Position numbers and translations under genes: made by a program. From assembly GCF_015142735.1 (NCBI RefSeq), contig NZ_JACSPN010000024.1, positions 1 through 60,403 of the forward strand: a stretch of DNA of 60,403 nucleotides, given 5' to 3'. Positions within the stretch are counted from its first letter, which is position 1. Each line of letters begins with the position of its first letter. This DNA is from Oerskovia douganii (GTDB lineage Bacteria > Actinomycetota > Actinomycetes > Actinomycetales > Cellulomonadaceae). Below are positions 1-9,347 of the stretch, one piece after another. The notes beneath the pieces were generated by a model. That model saw only the letters and a list, made by a program, of their open reading frames with translations. It had not been told where the DNA came from and did not search any database.

Positions 1-16
1 CCCCTCCGGAGAGGGG
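1..16 (-). terminator. Hairpin downstream of rpsB
   Basis: CCCCTC-CGGA-GAGGGG forms a perfect 6-bp stem with a 4-base loop, 14 bases past the rpsB stop. There is no T-run. In actinobacteria tsf usually follows rpsB, so this may be a partial terminator or processing hairpin between the two; the next gene lies outside the window. Confidence 0.4.
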
Positions 17-30
17 CGCGCACCACGTCG

Positions 31-999
31 TCACTTGGACTCGTCGGCCTCTTCGGCGGGGGCCTCGGCGGCTGCCTCGACGGCTGCCTCTGCCTCGACC
101 TCGGCCTCGACGGCGACCTCAGCGGCTGCCTCGGCGACGACCTCGGCCTCGACGGCCGTCTCGGCTGCTGCCTCGGCGACGACCTCAGCGGCGGCTGCGG
201 TCTCCACGGCGGTCTCCGCCTCGGCACCGGCGAGGAGCTCGCGCTCCCACTCGGCGAGAGGCTCTGCCTCGGTGGCCGACCCGGCCTCGGCGCCCGTGCG
301 GTTGCCCGAGTGGCGCTGGAGCAGGCCCTCGGCCGCGGCGTCGGCGATCACGCGGGTCAGCAGCGTGACGGCGCGGATCGCGTCGTCGTTGCCCGGGATC
401 TTGTAGTCGACGACGTCGGGGTCGCAGTTGGTGTCCAGGATCGCGACGATCGGGATGCGCAGCTTGCGCGCCTCGTCGACGGCCAGGTGCTCCTTGTTGG
501 TGTCGACGATCCAGACGGCGGAGGGGACCTTCGCCATGTCGCGGATGCCGCCCAGGGTGCGGGTCAGCTTGTCCTTCTCGCGACGGAGGACGAGCAGCTC
601 CTTCTTGGTGAGCCCGGAGCCTGCGACGTCGTCGAAGTCGATCTCCTCGAGCTCCTTCATACGCTGCAGACGCTTGTGCACCGTGGTGAAGTTGGTGAGC
701 ATGCCACCGAGCCAGCGGTGGTTCACGTAGGGCATGCCGACACGAGCGGCCTGCTCGGCGACGGGCTCCTGCGCCTGCTTCTTGGTGCCGACGAAGAGGA
801 TCGTGCCACCGTGGGCGACGGTCTCCTTGACGAACTCGTAGGCGCGGTCGATGTACGACAGCGACTGCTGCAGGTCGACGATGTAGATGCCGTTGCGCTC
901 CGTGAAGATGAAGCGCTTCATCTTCGGGTTCCAGCGGCGGGTCTGGTGTCCGAAGTGGACTCCGCTGTCGAGGAGCTGGCGCATGGTCACGACGGCCAT
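31..999 (-). CDS. rpsB: 30S ribosomal protein S2
   Basis: Structural protein of the small ribosomal subunit, needed for S1 docking and translation initiation. The N-terminus ([20 protein letters not shown]) and the segments [26 protein letters not shown] and [13 protein letters not shown] are diagnostic of S2. The ATG at 999 follows a good Shine-Dalgarno (GGAAG). The protein is 322 residues; the S2 fold ends near residue 230, and the last 65 or so residues are an almost pure Ala/Glu/Val tail built from imperfect repeats of the type EVVAEAAAE(T/V)AVEA. Acidic tails on S2 are common in actinobacteria, but this one is long and repetitive. It is the last complete gene on the left; tsf and pyrH would be expected beyond the edge. 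Confidence 0.97.
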   Translation of the reverse strand: MAVVTMRQLLDSGVHFGHQTRRWNPKMKRFIFTERNGIYIVDLQQSLSYIDRAYEFVKETVAHGGTILFVGTKKQAQEPVAEQAARVGMPYVNHRWLGGMLTNFTTVHKRLQRMKELEEIDFDDVAGSGLTKKELLVLRREKDKLTRTLGGIRDMAKVPSAVWIVDTNKEHLAVDEARKLRIPIVAILDTNCDPDVVDYKIPGNDDAIRAVTLLTRVIADAAAEGLLQRHSGNRTGAEAGSATEAEPLAEWERELLAGAEAETAVETAAAAEVVAEAAAETAVEAEVVAEAAAEVAVEAEVEAEAAVEAAAEAPAEEADESK

Positions 1000-1452
1000 G
1001 GCACTTCCTTTCAGGCGTGACGCGGGATCCTCCCGCTGCTCACGCTCATTCGTCCGACCGGTCGCGGTGCGTCCGGTCGGTGCTTTCCGGTTGTCGGTGC
1101 CGGCCGGGATTGGCCCTGCACCCCTGGCGCCACACCGCCGTTGGACGCCGGACCCTGGCGAACGAGGGTCCGGACCGATGTCGTGGCAGCCCCCGGCCCC
1201 TTGCCCTGTCGGGCGGGGTGGCGGGGAAGTGACGCGCGAAGTCGACGGCGCGCAACGGGGGCCCGTCGCCTCTCCGCCGGGGTCCGTCGGAGGTGCTGGG
1301 AGGCCGTCCGAATGAACGTGCCGATCGCGGCGTTAAGTCTACCTGATCGCGGGCGACGGCCCGACCCGTGCACAGCTCCGCCGACCGGCGCCCCCTCCAC
1401 AGGCCGGGCGGGCGCTCGACCGGCGCGCACGCTCGTGCGCGAGGCTCGGGCG
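1000..1452 (-). promoter_or_regulatory. rpsB leader and divergent intergenic region
   Basis: About 450 bases without a convincing gene, between rpsB and the divergent M23 peptidase. On the rpsB strand an actinobacterial-type -10 (TAGACT, 1341 to 1336) lies about 340 bases upstream of the start codon, with no good -35. The implied long leader contains a perfect 8-bp inverted repeat, CCGACCGG/CCGGTCGG (1054-1061 and 1073-1080, 11-base loop), about 55 bases before the ATG. A structured leader used for ribosomal-protein autoregulation is possible but only inferred. Confidence 0.3.
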
Positions 1453-2229
1453 ATGACGCCCTCCCACCAGTCTCCCAGGCCGTCCGCACGGCCGTCCTCC
1501 CCTGCCCGACGGCGCCGCACCCGTCGTGCTGCCGGCCCGCCCCGCGAGGCCCCGGGAGGGGCGTCGCGGGGGCGGGCGTCGCGCGGGCGGGGCGGACGCG
1601 CAGAGGTTCCCGCCTCGGCCGGTGCGGGTGTCGCAGCACGGCGCGGCCGGGGACCGCGAACCGGTCGGCTGAGGGCACGGGTGGCCGCGCTCGCCGTCGC
1701 GCTCTCGCTGCTCCCGCCTCTGGCCGTCCTGCCGGCACGGGCGGCCGGTGACCCCGGCCCGGCACAGGCCGGGTGGACGTCGCCCGTCGAGGGAGAGCCC
1801 GTCGTGCTCCGCGCGTTCCTCCCTCCGGACCAGGACTGGCTCGCCGGGCATCGTGGCGTCGACCTCGCCGCCCCGCAGGGGGCTGCCGTGGTGGCACCCG
1901 CGTCCGGGGTCGTGACGTTCGCCGGGACGGTCGTGGACCGTGGGGTCGTGGTCGTCCTGCACTACGACGGCCTGCGGACCTCCCTCGAGCCCGTCGACGG
2001 GACCGTCGCGGCGGGGACCAGGGTGCACCGTGGGCAGGCCGTCGGGACGGTCCAGGGTTCGGACGGGCCCGACGCCACGGCACCTGCGGACGGGGCTGGT
2101 CCGGCGGGGGCCGGCCACTGCCTGCCCGCGTCGTGCGTGCACTGGGGCGTGCGACGCGGCGAGACGTACCTCGACCCGCTCGCACTGCTCGGGCCGCGGG
2201 AGCCGATCGTGCTGCTCCCCCTGCGCTGA
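1453..2229 (+). CDS. M23-family peptidase-like secreted protein
   Basis: A 258-residue protein with a long Arg/Pro-rich N-terminus, a hydrophobic export signal around residues 78-98 (VAALAVALSLLPPLAVLPARA) and a C-terminal LytM/M23 domain. Zinc-ligand residues are visible in HRGVDLAAP (His and Asp) and in CVHWGVRRGETYLDP (His). The usual His-x-His motif is Cys-x-His here, so the general-base histidine is replaced; I recall this variant from the M23 protein that sits beside rpsB in other actinobacteria (Rv2891 position). It may bind rather than cut peptidoglycan. The start is uncertain: an in-frame ATG at 1312 would add 47 residues, and 1453 puts the signal nearer the N-terminus. It is transcribed away from rpsB and toward xerC. 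Confidence 0.8.
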   Translation: MTPSHQSPRPSARPSSPARRRRTRRAAGPPREAPGGASRGRASRGRGGRAEVPASAGAGVAARRGRGPRTGRLRARVAALAVALSLLPPLAVLPARAAGDPGPAQAGWTSPVEGEPVVLRAFLPPDQDWLAGHRGVDLAAPQGAAVVAPASGVVTFAGTVVDRGVVVVLHYDGLRTSLEPVDGTVAAGTRVHRGQAVGTVQGSDGPDATAPADGAGPAGAGHCLPASCVHWGVRRGETYLDPLALLGPREPIVLLPLR

Positions 2230-2278
2230 GCGGGGTCGGGGCCCGTCCACCGCTCAGCACGCGTCCGTCGCCCCGACG

Positions 2279-2303
2279 ACGGCCCCCGGCCCGGGCCGGC
2301 CGT
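2279..2303. terminator. Hairpin between convergent M23 gene and xerC
   Basis: ACGGCC (2279-2284) pairs with GGCCGT (2298-2303), and the GC-rich interior can pair further. It lies between the stops of two convergent genes, so it may act on both strands. Confidence 0.35.
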
Positions 2304-2314
2304 TCAGCGCCCCG

Positions 2315-3355
2315 TCACGCCCGCGGGAAGGCCTGCTCGAACGAGGCGCGCAGCCGGTCCGCGCTCACGTGCGTGTAGCGCTGCGTCGTGGAGAGCGTGG
2401 CATGGCCGAGCACCTCCTGGACGCTGCGCAGGTCGGACCCTCCCTGGAGCAGGTGTGTCGCGGCGCTGTGCCGCAGGTCGTGGGGGGCGACGTCGTCGAC
2501 GCCCGCGAGCGCCGCGAGACGGTGCACCGTCTCGCGCGCCTGCCGCTGCCCCCAGCGGCGCCCCCGCTCCCCCAGGAGGAGGGCAGGACCGGAGCCCGGG
2601 ACGGCGAGCGCTGGGCGCCCCACGTCGAGCCAGCGGCGGAGCGCGCGACCCGCCGGGACGCCGAACGGCACGACGCGCTCCTTGTCGCCCTTGCCCACGA
2701 CGCGCAGGGTCCGCTCACCGAGGTCGACGTCGTCGACGTCGATGCCCACGAGCTCGGCCACGCGGAGCCCCGACGCGTAGAGGACCTCGACGGCGACCCA
2801 CTCGCGCAGGCGCGCCGGGTCACCGTCGGCCGCTGCGTCTCGGGCGGTCTCCATGAGGTGGGTGGCGGCGTCGACCGCGAGGACGGTCGGCAGGTGTCGC
2901 GCGACCTTGGGGCTCGCGAGCCGGAGGGCCGGGTTGTGCGCGGTGCGTCCGGTGCTCGTCGTCCAGGCGAAGAAGGCACGGGCGGCCGCTCCCCTGCGGG
3001 CCATCGTGGTGCGGGCGAGGTCGCGAGCGCCGAGGTCCGCGAGCCAGTCGCGCAGGACCGCGATGTCGACGTCGTCGAGGCCCCGCACCCCGGTCTCGAC
3101 GGCGCGGGACAGCAACGACCGGACGTCGCCCGTGTAGGCGCGCACCGTGTGGGTCGAGAGGCCGCGCTGGACGTCGAGATGCTGCTCGAACTCGGCCACA
3201 GCGGTGGCGAGCGCAGGCGGGAGGTGCCGCGCGTCGGGTGCCTGTGCAGGCTCGGCACCCTGAGCGGGCTCGGCCTCCGGCGTCGGGCCGCTCCCCGGCG
3301 CGGGGCGGGGCGCGGTGCGGGAGACGCTCCGGCGCTGCTCGGTCTCGCGGCTCAT
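2315..3355 (-). CDS. xerC: Tyrosine recombinase XerC
   Basis: Site-specific recombinase that, with XerD, resolves chromosome dimers at dif. An N-terminal SAM-like core-binding domain (EFEQHLDVQRGLSTHTVRAY) is followed by a catalytic domain showing the full set: Arg in LYASGLRVAELVGID, Lys in VGKGDKERVVPFG, His-x-x-Arg in PHDLRHSAATHLL, His in LGHATLSTTQRYTH and the nucleophilic Tyr in that last segment. With the ATG at 3355 it is 346 residues. An upstream GTG at 3397 would overlap the end of dprA by 8 bases and cannot be excluded. It is the last gene of the comM-dprA-xerC run. This is the house-keeping enzyme of this locus, not a phage integrase. Confidence 0.93.
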   Translation of the reverse strand: MSRETEQRRSVSRTAPRPAPGSGPTPEAEPAQGAEPAQAPDARHLPPALATAVAEFEQHLDVQRGLSTHTVRAYTGDVRSLLSRAVETGVRGLDDVDIAVLRDWLADLGARDLARTTMARRGAAARAFFAWTTSTGRTAHNPALRLASPKVARHLPTVLAVDAATHLMETARDAAADGDPARLREWVAVEVLYASGLRVAELVGIDVDDVDLGERTLRVVGKGDKERVVPFGVPAGRALRRWLDVGRPALAVPGSGPALLLGERGRRWGQRQARETVHRLAALAGVDDVAPHDLRHSAATHLLQGGSDLRSVQEVLGHATLSTTQRYTHVSADRLRASFEQAFPRA

Positions 3356-3389
3356 GTCCCCGGTGTCCTCATGACCCCAGTGTCCCTGG

Positions 3390-4628
3390 TCAGCCACCTC
3401 GGGCCGTGGACCCCACGCCCTGCGACGGCCGGGCTGCCCGTCGCCACCGACCGCCGGACTGGGTGGCGAGCCCGACGAGCTCCAGGTGGCCGAGACCGCC
3501 CAACGTCTCGTCGACCCCGAGTCCCGCTGCCCGCGCCACGGAGTCCACGGCGGCGTAGGCGCGCAGCGGGAGGGCGTCCCAGAGCCTCGTGCCGAGCTCG
3601 TCGAGGCCGTCCTGCGGGGCGGACGCTCCCTCCCGCGGGGGCGGCGCGTCCGCCCCGACGTGCCCGGCGAGCTCGGCCACCTCGTCCACGTCGGTCACGC
3701 ACACGGCCTTCGCGTCCCGCAGGAGCTGGTGGCAGCCACCGGAGGCCATCGAGGTGACCGGCCCGGGCACCGCCCCCACGGGACGGAGCAGTGCGGAGGC
3801 GTGCGTCGCGGTGCTGAGCGCGCCGGAGCGCCAGGCCGCCTCCACGACGACGGTCGCCCGCGAGAACGCTGCGATGAGCCGGTTGCGCTGCAGGAAGCGG
3901 ACGCGGCTCGGGACCGATCCAGGTGGCACCTCGCTGACGAGGCTCCCCGTGTCCAGGACCGCCCGCAGGAGGTCGGTGTTCCCCGCGGGGTAGAGGCGGT
4001 CGACGCCGCCCGCGAGGAACGCGACCGTGCGCCCCTGCGCGACGATCGCGCCACGGTGGGCGCTGGCGTCGATCCCGTACGCCCCGCCGGAGACGACCGT
4101 GAAGCGTCGGTCGACCAGGCCGGAAGCCAGGTCGGCTGCGACGTGCCTCCCGTACTCGGTGCACGCGCGAGCTCCCACGAGCGCGACGGAGCGCCGCGAG
4201 AGCCCGGCGAGGTCCGTCTCCCCCCGGACCCACAGCGCGAGGGGCGCGACGTCGCCCAGCGCGTCGACCGACGTCGGCCACCGGGGGTCGCCGGGCACGA
4301 GGAGCGCACCCCCGAGCTGGTCGAGGGCCCGCATCTCCCGGACCGGGTCGAGCACCGCCAGCCTGCCCCGCCACCGCTCCACGGCCCGCAGCACGCGCTC
4401 GACCGCCGGGCGGTCCTGCCCGCGCGCGAGCGCCCCGGGCACGAACGGGCTCGCGTCGGCAGCCGCCTCGTAGAGCCAGGCCAGGGCGTCCGGCGCTCCC
4501 AGGTGCGTGACGAGCGCCCCCGCGACCGGGTCCCCGGGCTCGGCCACCCGGCTCCAGGCCGCCCGGGCGAGCAGCGGGTCGCTCGCGTCGAACGACGGGG
4601 CGGCCGCGACCTTGCCCCGGTCAGCCAT
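3390..4628 (-). CDS. dprA: DNA-processing protein DprA (Smf)
   Basis: Binds incoming single-stranded DNA and loads RecA in natural transformation; in non-competent bacteria its role is less clear. The 412-residue product has the Rossmann-like DprA domain: RSVALVGARACTEYGRHVAADLA near residues 146-168, the hallmark SGGAYGIDASAHRGA near 180-194, then LAGGVDRLYPAGNTDLL and a C-terminal winged-helix-like segment (GVDETLGGLGHLELVGLA). I chose the ATG at 4628, whose codon overlaps the comM stop region (8-base overlap), because an earlier start would read into comM without family similarity. It is translationally coupled to comM. Confidence 0.93.
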   Translation of the reverse strand: MADRGKVAAAPSFDASDPLLARAAWSRVAEPGDPVAGALVTHLGAPDALAWLYEAAADASPFVPGALARGQDRPAVERVLRAVERWRGRLAVLDPVREMRALDQLGGALLVPGDPRWPTSVDALGDVAPLALWVRGETDLAGLSRRSVALVGARACTEYGRHVAADLASGLVDRRFTVVSGGAYGIDASAHRGAIVAQGRTVAFLAGGVDRLYPAGNTDLLRAVLDTGSLVSEVPPGSVPSRVRFLQRNRLIAAFSRATVVVEAAWRSGALSTATHASALLRPVGAVPGPVTSMASGGCHQLLRDAKAVCVTDVDEVAELAGHVGADAPPPREGASAPQDGLDELGTRLWDALPLRAYAAVDSVARAAGLGVDETLGGLGHLELVGLATQSGGRWRRAARPSQGVGSTARGG

Positions 4629-6159
4629 GGTGTCCTCGGGTCCGCAGCGCGAGCCCCTGGCCGACGTCTCCCCTGCTCGGTGCGCCGCGGCCCGCGAGGT
4701 CCGCCACGGTCCAGGCCAGCCGCAGGACCCGGTCGGCGCCGCGGAGCGAGAGCGTGCCCCGGTCCAGGGCCGCGTCGATACCCGCGAGCAGGCCCGGGTC
4801 GGGTCCCAGCCGTTCACGCAGCCAGGTGCCGGGCACCTCGGCGTTCGTGACCCACGGGGTTCCTGCGAGCCGCGCCCTGGCGGCGGCCCGGGCCGCTGCG
4901 ACCCGGGCCGCGACGGTCGCGCTCGACTCGACGTCGGTCCCGCCCCCACGGTCGACCCGGGAGACGGGGCGCACCTCGACCTGCACGTCGACGCGGTCGA
5001 GCAGCGGGCCCGACAGGCGGGCGAAGTACCGGCGTCGGACCAGCGGGCTGCACGAGCACTCGAGCCCCTTGCCGATGCCCAGGCCGCACGGGCACGGGTT
5101 GGCGGCCAGGACCAGCTGGAAGCGCGCCGGGTAGCGTGCCGACCCGGCCGCGCGGTGGATCACGAGCTCCCCGTGCTCGAGCGGCTGGCGCAGGGTCTGC
5201 AGGACGCGGGACCCGAACTCAGGGGCCTCGTCGAGGAACAGGACGCCGCGGTGCGCCCTCGACGCGGCCCCGGGGCGCGGCAGCCCGCTGCCCCCTCCCA
5301 CGATCGCGGCCGCGGTCGCGGTGTGGTGCGGGTCCTCGTAGGGCGGCCGACGGATGAGGCCCTGTCCCGGGTCGAAGACCCCTGCCACGGAGTGCACGGC
5401 CGTGACCTCGACGGCCTCCGACTCGTCGAGGTCGGGCAGGATGCCCGTGATCCGGGACGCGAGCATGGTCTTGCCCGCCCCGGGCGGCCCGACGAGGAGC
5501 AGGTGGTGACCGCCCGCGGCCGAGACCTCGAGTGCTCGCCGCGCCTGCTCCTGCCCCAGGACGTCGCGCAGGTCTCCCTCGGCCCGTCGTGCGACGCCGC
5601 TGCGGGTGGGACGCGCGGTCGCGGACGGCAGCACGATGCCGGGGACCTCGGCGCCGTAGAGCGCCGCGATCTCGGCGAGGCTCCCGACCCCGACGACCCG
5701 GGCGCCCGGGACGAGGCGTGCCTCGTCGGCGTCCTGCGCGGGCACGACGACGTCGCGCAGCCCGGCCGCGACCGCGGCGGCGACGGCGGGAAGCACCCCG
5801 CGGACGGACTGGAGCCTGCCGTCGAGCCCGAGCTCGCCGATGTGGACCACGCGCTCGGGGTCCGCGACCGAGATCCTGCGGGCTCCGGCGAGCATGGCGA
5901 CCGCGATGGCGACGTCGAACCCCGACCCGGCCTTGGGCAGCGAGGCGGGCGACAGGTTGACCGTGATCTTCCGCTGGGGCCACTCGATGCCCGAGGAGGC
6001 GATCGCTGCGCGGACGCGGTCGCGCGACTCCGACAGCGCGGTGTCGGGCAGCCCGACCAGGGTGAACCCCGGGACCGAGGCCGCGAGGTGCGCCTGCACC
6101 TCGACCAGGTGCCCCGAGAGCCCCACGAGGGAGACCGCGAACGTCGTGCCGAGGGACAT
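4621..6159 (-). CDS. comM: ComM/YifB-type Mg-chelatase-like ATPase
   Basis: AAA+ ATPase of the YifB/ComM family; in Vibrio, ComM is a branch-migration helicase that helps integrate transforming DNA. The 512-residue protein has an N-terminal Lon-protease-like domain (LVGLPDTALSESRDRVRAA; ITVNLSPASLPKAGSGFD), a Walker A GPPGAGKT at 224-231, a Walker B-like GVLFLDEAPEF, four cysteines in NPCPCGLGIGKGLECSCSP and a C-terminal Mg-chelatase domain. The start ATG at 6159 shares one base with the yraN stop (ATGA), so yraN, comM and dprA form a tight operon. Confidence 0.93.
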   Translation of the reverse strand: MSLGTTFAVSLVGLSGHLVEVQAHLAASVPGFTLVGLPDTALSESRDRVRAAIASSGIEWPQRKITVNLSPASLPKAGSGFDVAIAVAMLAGARRISVADPERVVHIGELGLDGRLQSVRGVLPAVAAAVAAGLRDVVVPAQDADEARLVPGARVVGVGSLAEIAALYGAEVPGIVLPSATARPTRSGVARRAEGDLRDVLGQEQARRALEVSAAGGHHLLLVGPPGAGKTMLASRITGILPDLDESEAVEVTAVHSVAGVFDPGQGLIRRPPYEDPHHTATAAAIVGGGSGLPRPGAASRAHRGVLFLDEAPEFGSRVLQTLRQPLEHGELVIHRAAGSARYPARFQLVLAANPCPCGLGIGKGLECSCSPLVRRRYFARLSGPLLDRVDVQVEVRPVSRVDRGGGTDVESSATVAARVAAARAAARARLAGTPWVTNAEVPGTWLRERLGPDPGLLAGIDAALDRGTLSLRGADRVLRLAWTVADLAGRGAPSRGDVGQGLALRTRGHHG

Positions 6160-6515
6160 CAGCTGACCCCGACGAGGTGCTCGACGTGCGCGGCCCCCGC
6201 GGCGGGCAGCGTGACCGCCACCACGTCGATGCGCACGGACGCGGGCCGCACCTGGTGGGTCGTGATCCACTCGCCCGTCAGTCGGCGCAAGCGGGCCAGC
6301 TTGTCGACCGTCACCGCCTCCGCCGGGTGGCCGTAGGCCGTACCGCGACGGGTCTTGACCTCGACGACGACCAGGACGTCGCCGTCGCGGGCGACCAGGT
6401 CCAGCTCACCCCGTGTGCCGCGCCAGTTGCGGTCCAGCACCACCCAGCCGGCCTCGACCAGGTGCGCCGCGGCGACCTTCTCCCCGTACCGGCCGACAGC
6501 GTCCTTCGCTCTCAT
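6159..6515 (-). CDS. yraN: YraN/UPF0102 nuclease-fold protein
   Basis: A 118-residue member of UPF0102, which has a restriction-endonuclease-like fold and unknown cellular role. Family signature residues are clear: GRYGEKVAAAHLVEAGW, NWRGTRGELDLVARDGD and VVVEVKTRRG, giving the E...D-ExK-type metal site. It starts at the ATG at 6515 and ends in a one-base overlap with comM, the usual actinobacterial arrangement (Rv2898c position), which suggests a DNA-processing role. Confidence 0.9.
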   Translation of the reverse strand: MRAKDAVGRYGEKVAAAHLVEAGWVVLDRNWRGTRGELDLVARDGDVLVVVEVKTRRGTAYGHPAEAVTVDKLARLRRLTGEWITTHQVRPASVRIDVVAVTLPAAGAAHVEHLVGVS

Positions 6516-6678
6516 GTCCCACCTCCGGCGCCCACCCTGACCGGTACGGGGTGCGATCGGGAGGGGATGATGCGTCGGTTGTGGAGAACCGTGAGGGCCG
6601 AGGCCCTGTGCACGGCTCGGGGCACGGGCGACGGCGGGTCGTACGTTCCGCCGCGCCCGAGCGGCCGCCGACGTGCTC

Positions 6679-6978
6679 CTAGAGCTGGAGCTCGGCCTTG
6701 GCCAGCTCCTCGACGTTGACGTCCTTGAACGTCACCACGCGCACCGACTTCACGAACCGCGCGGAGCGGTACACGTCCCACACCCAGGCGTCCGCGAGCC
6801 GCAGCTCGAAGTACACCTCGCCGGCAGCCGACCTGACCTGAAGGTCCACCTGGTTCGCCAGGTAGAAACGTCGTTCTGTCTCGACCACGTAGGAGAACAG
6901 GCCCACCACATCGCGATACTCGCGGTAGAGGGCCAGCTCCATCTCGGTCTCATAGTTCTCGAGGTCTTCGGCGCTCAC
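6679..6978 (-). CDS. DUF2469 family protein
   Basis: A small acidic protein of 99 residues, nearly invariant in actinobacteria and of unknown function. The family core is obvious: EDLENYETEMELALYREYRD, then VVETERRFYLANQVDLQV and FVKSVRVVTFKDVNVEEL. I chose the GTG at 6978 (giving MSAEDLENY) because it matches where the family usually begins; an ATG at 6996 and a TTG at 7008 lie in frame upstream. It sits between rnhB and yraN. The 163 bases after it (6516-6678) show no gene and only weak hairpins. Confidence 0.9.
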   Translation of the reverse strand: MSAEDLENYETEMELALYREYRDVVGLFSYVVETERRFYLANQVDLQVRSAAGEVYFELRLADAWVWDVYRSARFVKSVRVVTFKDVNVEELAKAELQL

Positions 6979-7096
6979 TGCACCATCATGGACCATCGGG
7001 TGCCACAACCCCGGATCGTCGGCCGGGTGCGCGCGGCGCGCGCCCGTGGTCCGGGTGCCCGCGTCTCGCCGGACCGCACCGACCCGTCCCCTGCCC

Positions 7097-7885
7097 TCAG
7101 CCCTCGTCGCGCTCCGGGAGCCGCCAGCTGCGCCGGTGCTGCGGCGTCGGGCCGTGAGCCTTGAGCGCCTCGACGTGCACGGCCGAGCCGTACCCCTTGT
7201 TGCCGTCCCACCCGTAGGCCGGGTACTGGCGGGCCAGCCCGGTCATGAGTCCGTCGCGCTCGCACTTGGCGAGCACGCTCGCGGCGGCGACCGACGCGCA
7301 CTGGAGGTCCGCCTTGACGAGCGTGCGCACGGCCGGGTCCGGGAGCGCGCCGAGGTCCCCGTCGGGGTCGAGGTCGAAGGCCTCGAAGAGGTCCACGCTG
7401 GGACGGGTCAGCCAGTCGTGCTTGCCGTCGAGCAGGACCGCGTCGACCGGACCGAGGGACCGGCGCACCTGGGCCAGCGCGCGGCGCCCGGCCAGGCGCA
7501 GCGCCGCGACGATGCCGTGCGCGTCGATCTCGGCGGGGCCCGCGTGCCCCACGGCCCAGGCGAGCCCCCACCCCCGCACGGCGGGCAGCAGAGCTTCCCG
7601 GGCCGCGGGCGTGAGCATCTTGGAGTCGGTCAGCCCCTGGGGGAAGGCTCCCGTGCCCAGGTCGACGACGACGACCCCCACGCTGACCGGACCGGCCAGG
7701 GCACCGCGTCCGACCTCGTCCATGCCCGCGACGAAGCGTGCGCCCGAGTCGAGGATCGCGCGCTCGTGCCGCAGCGTCGGGGGCTTGGGACCGGTCGATC
7801 GCTTGGTGGGCGTCGTGCGGGCGGTGCGGCGCGCGGCGGGGGCCGGGGCACCGACGCCGAGCGGGGAACCCAGGTCGGTCGTCAC
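7097..7885 (-). CDS. rnhB: Ribonuclease HII
   Basis: Removes RNA from RNA-DNA hybrids and starts ribonucleotide excision repair. The 262-residue protein has the acidic catalytic residues in [22 protein letters not shown] and [18 protein letters not shown], plus the C-terminal [13 protein letters not shown] motif typical of HII. About 45 extra N-terminal residues precede the domain. It starts with GTG in a 4-base GTGA overlap with the lepB stop, so it is coupled to lepB. A longer reading frame upstream lies entirely within lepB and is not believable. Confidence 0.93.
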   Translation of the reverse strand: MTTDLGSPLGVGAPAPAARRTARTTPTKRSTGPKPPTLRHERAILDSGARFVAGMDEVGRGALAGPVSVGVVVVDLGTGAFPQGLTDSKMLTPAAREALLPAVRGWGLAWAVGHAGPAEIDAHGIVAALRLAGRRALAQVRRSLGPVDAVLLDGKHDWLTRPSVDLFEAFDLDPDGDLGALPDPAVRTLVKADLQCASVAAASVLAKCERDGLMTGLARQYPAYGWDGNKGYGSAVHVEALKAHGPTPQHRRSWRLPERDEG

Positions 7886-8661
7886 GGCTCCGGCACCTCC
7901 GCGAAGACGTCGCCCGGGTTGCGCATGAGCGTGAGGTCGGTGAGCGGCCACACCTTGACGAACGCGGTCCCCACGACGTTGCTCACCGGCACGAACCCGC
8001 CGCCCGGCTTGCCGGTGTTGTACCGGGAGTCGGCCGAGTGCTGACGGTTGTCGCCCATGACGAACAGCATGCCCTCCGGGACCACCACGTCGAAAGGGTC
8101 CTGGCTCGGGACCGACCCCGGCTTGATGTACGTCTCGTCGACGGGCTGGCCGTTGACGCTCACGCGGCCCTGCGCGTCGCAGCACACGACGTGGTCGCCC
8201 GCCGTGCCGATGACGCGCTTGATGAGGTGCTCGCCCGTGTCCTGGGGCAGGAGGCCGACGAACGTCATGGCCGACGTCACGGTGTTGCCGACCGGTCCGC
8301 GGTCGGGGGCGACGTAGGGCGGCAGCCAGCCACCGGGGTCCTTGAACACCACCACGTCGCCGCGGTGCACGTCGAACGCGTCGGGGACCAGGCGCGAGAC
8401 CATGACGCGGTCCCCCTCGACCAGGGTGTCCTCCATGGATGCGCTCGGGATGAAGAAGGCCTGCACCAGGAACGTCTTGATCAGCCAGGACAGGACGAGC
8501 GCGCTGACCAGGATGATGACGGTCTCGCGCAGCATCGACCCCCGCCGGGGGGTCGGGCCCGCGGGCTGTTCCATGGGGCTCCTCGTGTCCGGCTCCGCGG
8601 CCGGTGACCCGCCCACGGCGGGTTCGGGTCGGATGGGGGCCGGTGCGGCGCTGTCTGTCAC
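7882..8661 (-). CDS. lepB: Signal peptidase I
   Basis: Membrane serine protease that removes signal peptides from Sec and Tat substrates. The 259-residue protein has a disordered N-terminus, one transmembrane helix near residues 46-66, the catalytic Ser75 in [11 protein letters not shown] and the general-base Lys148 in [11 protein letters not shown], then the box E motif [11 protein letters not shown]. The GTG start at 8661 gives a sensible N-terminus (MTDSAAPAP); longer starts only add Arg/Gly-rich sequence. It lies downstream of rplS behind a strong hairpin, so it may have its own promoter in 8662-8755. Confidence 0.93.
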   Translation of the reverse strand: MTDSAAPAPIRPEPAVGGSPAAEPDTRSPMEQPAGPTPRRGSMLRETVIILVSALVLSWLIKTFLVQAFFIPSASMEDTLVEGDRVMVSRLVPDAFDVHRGDVVVFKDPGGWLPPYVAPDRGPVGNTVTSAMTFVGLLPQDTGEHLIKRVIGTAGDHVVCCDAQGRVSVNGQPVDETYIKPGSVPSQDPFDVVVPEGMLFVMGDNRQHSADSRYNTGKPGGGFVPVSNVVGTAFVKVWPLTDLTLMRNPGDVFAEVPEP

Positions 8662-8755
8662 GCGCTCACTGTGCCATTGCGCGGGCCGTCGGGCGAAACC
8701 GGGAGCGACCCGCCGTGCGCCCGCCCTGCGGCGGCCGACCACCCCTGGGACGCCG

Positions 8756-8788
8756 ACGGGCGGCCACCTTCGAGAGGTGGCCGCCCGT
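8756..8788 (-). terminator. rplS terminator hairpin
   Basis: A perfect 14-bp stem, ACGGGCGGCCACCT paired with AGGTGGCCGCCCGT, with a 5-base loop TCGAG. It lies 38 bases past the rplS stop. There is no T-run, as is usual at this GC content. Confidence 0.75.
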
Positions 8789-8825
8789 GGACGTGTGACG
8801 AGCCTGACGTGACGTCAGGCGCAGA

Positions 8826-9185
8826 TCACTTCGAGGGGAGCGCGTCGCGCTTCTCCTTGATCTTCGCCTTCTTGCCGCGCAGCTTGCGCAGGTAGTACAG
8901 CTTGGCGCGACGGACGTCACCGCGCGTGACGAGCTCGATCGACTCGAGGGTCGGGGAGTGCACCGGGAAGGTACGCTCCACGCCGACGCTGAAGCTGATC
9001 TTGCGGACCGTGAAGGTCTCGCGGATGCCGCCACCCTGGCGGCCGATGACGACGCCCTGGAACGCCTGGACACGAGAGCGGTTGCCCTCGACGACCTTGA
9101 CGTTGACCTTGACGGTGTCTCCGGCCCGGAACTCCGGGATGTCGCTACGCAGCGATGCTGCGTCGACGCTGTCCAGCGTGTGCAT
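8826..9185 (-). CDS. rplS: 50S ribosomal protein L19
   Basis: Large-subunit protein at the 30S-50S interface. The 119-residue product shows family sequence throughout: [56 protein letters not shown] and [20 protein letters not shown]. The ATG at 9185 follows a strong Shine-Dalgarno (GGGGAGAGATCA). About 160 bases separate it from trmD, so it is probably transcribed from its own promoter as well as by read-through. Confidence 0.97.
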   Translation of the reverse strand: MHTLDSVDAASLRSDIPEFRAGDTVKVNVKVVEGNRSRVQAFQGVVIGRQGGGIRETFTVRKISFSVGVERTFPVHSPTLESIELVTRGDVRRAKLYYLRKLRGKKAKIKEKRDALPSK

Positions 9186-9347
9186 TGATCTCTCCCCGCC
9201 CTGCCACAGGTCAGACGCGTTCTCGTGGCCCACCGCGAGGTGGGTCCGGTTCAGTACAAGGGTGGTGGGCGCATGTGATCGGTCGCGCACGCGGACGTGC
9301 GGTGGGCTTCCCCTGTGGCAGAGGCCCGACCGGCGCACACCAAGGGT

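Noticed and set aside
2315-3355. Tyrosine recombinase as a sign of an integrated element
   Set aside because: It is XerC in its standard place beside dprA; no attachment-site repeats or phage genes are present.
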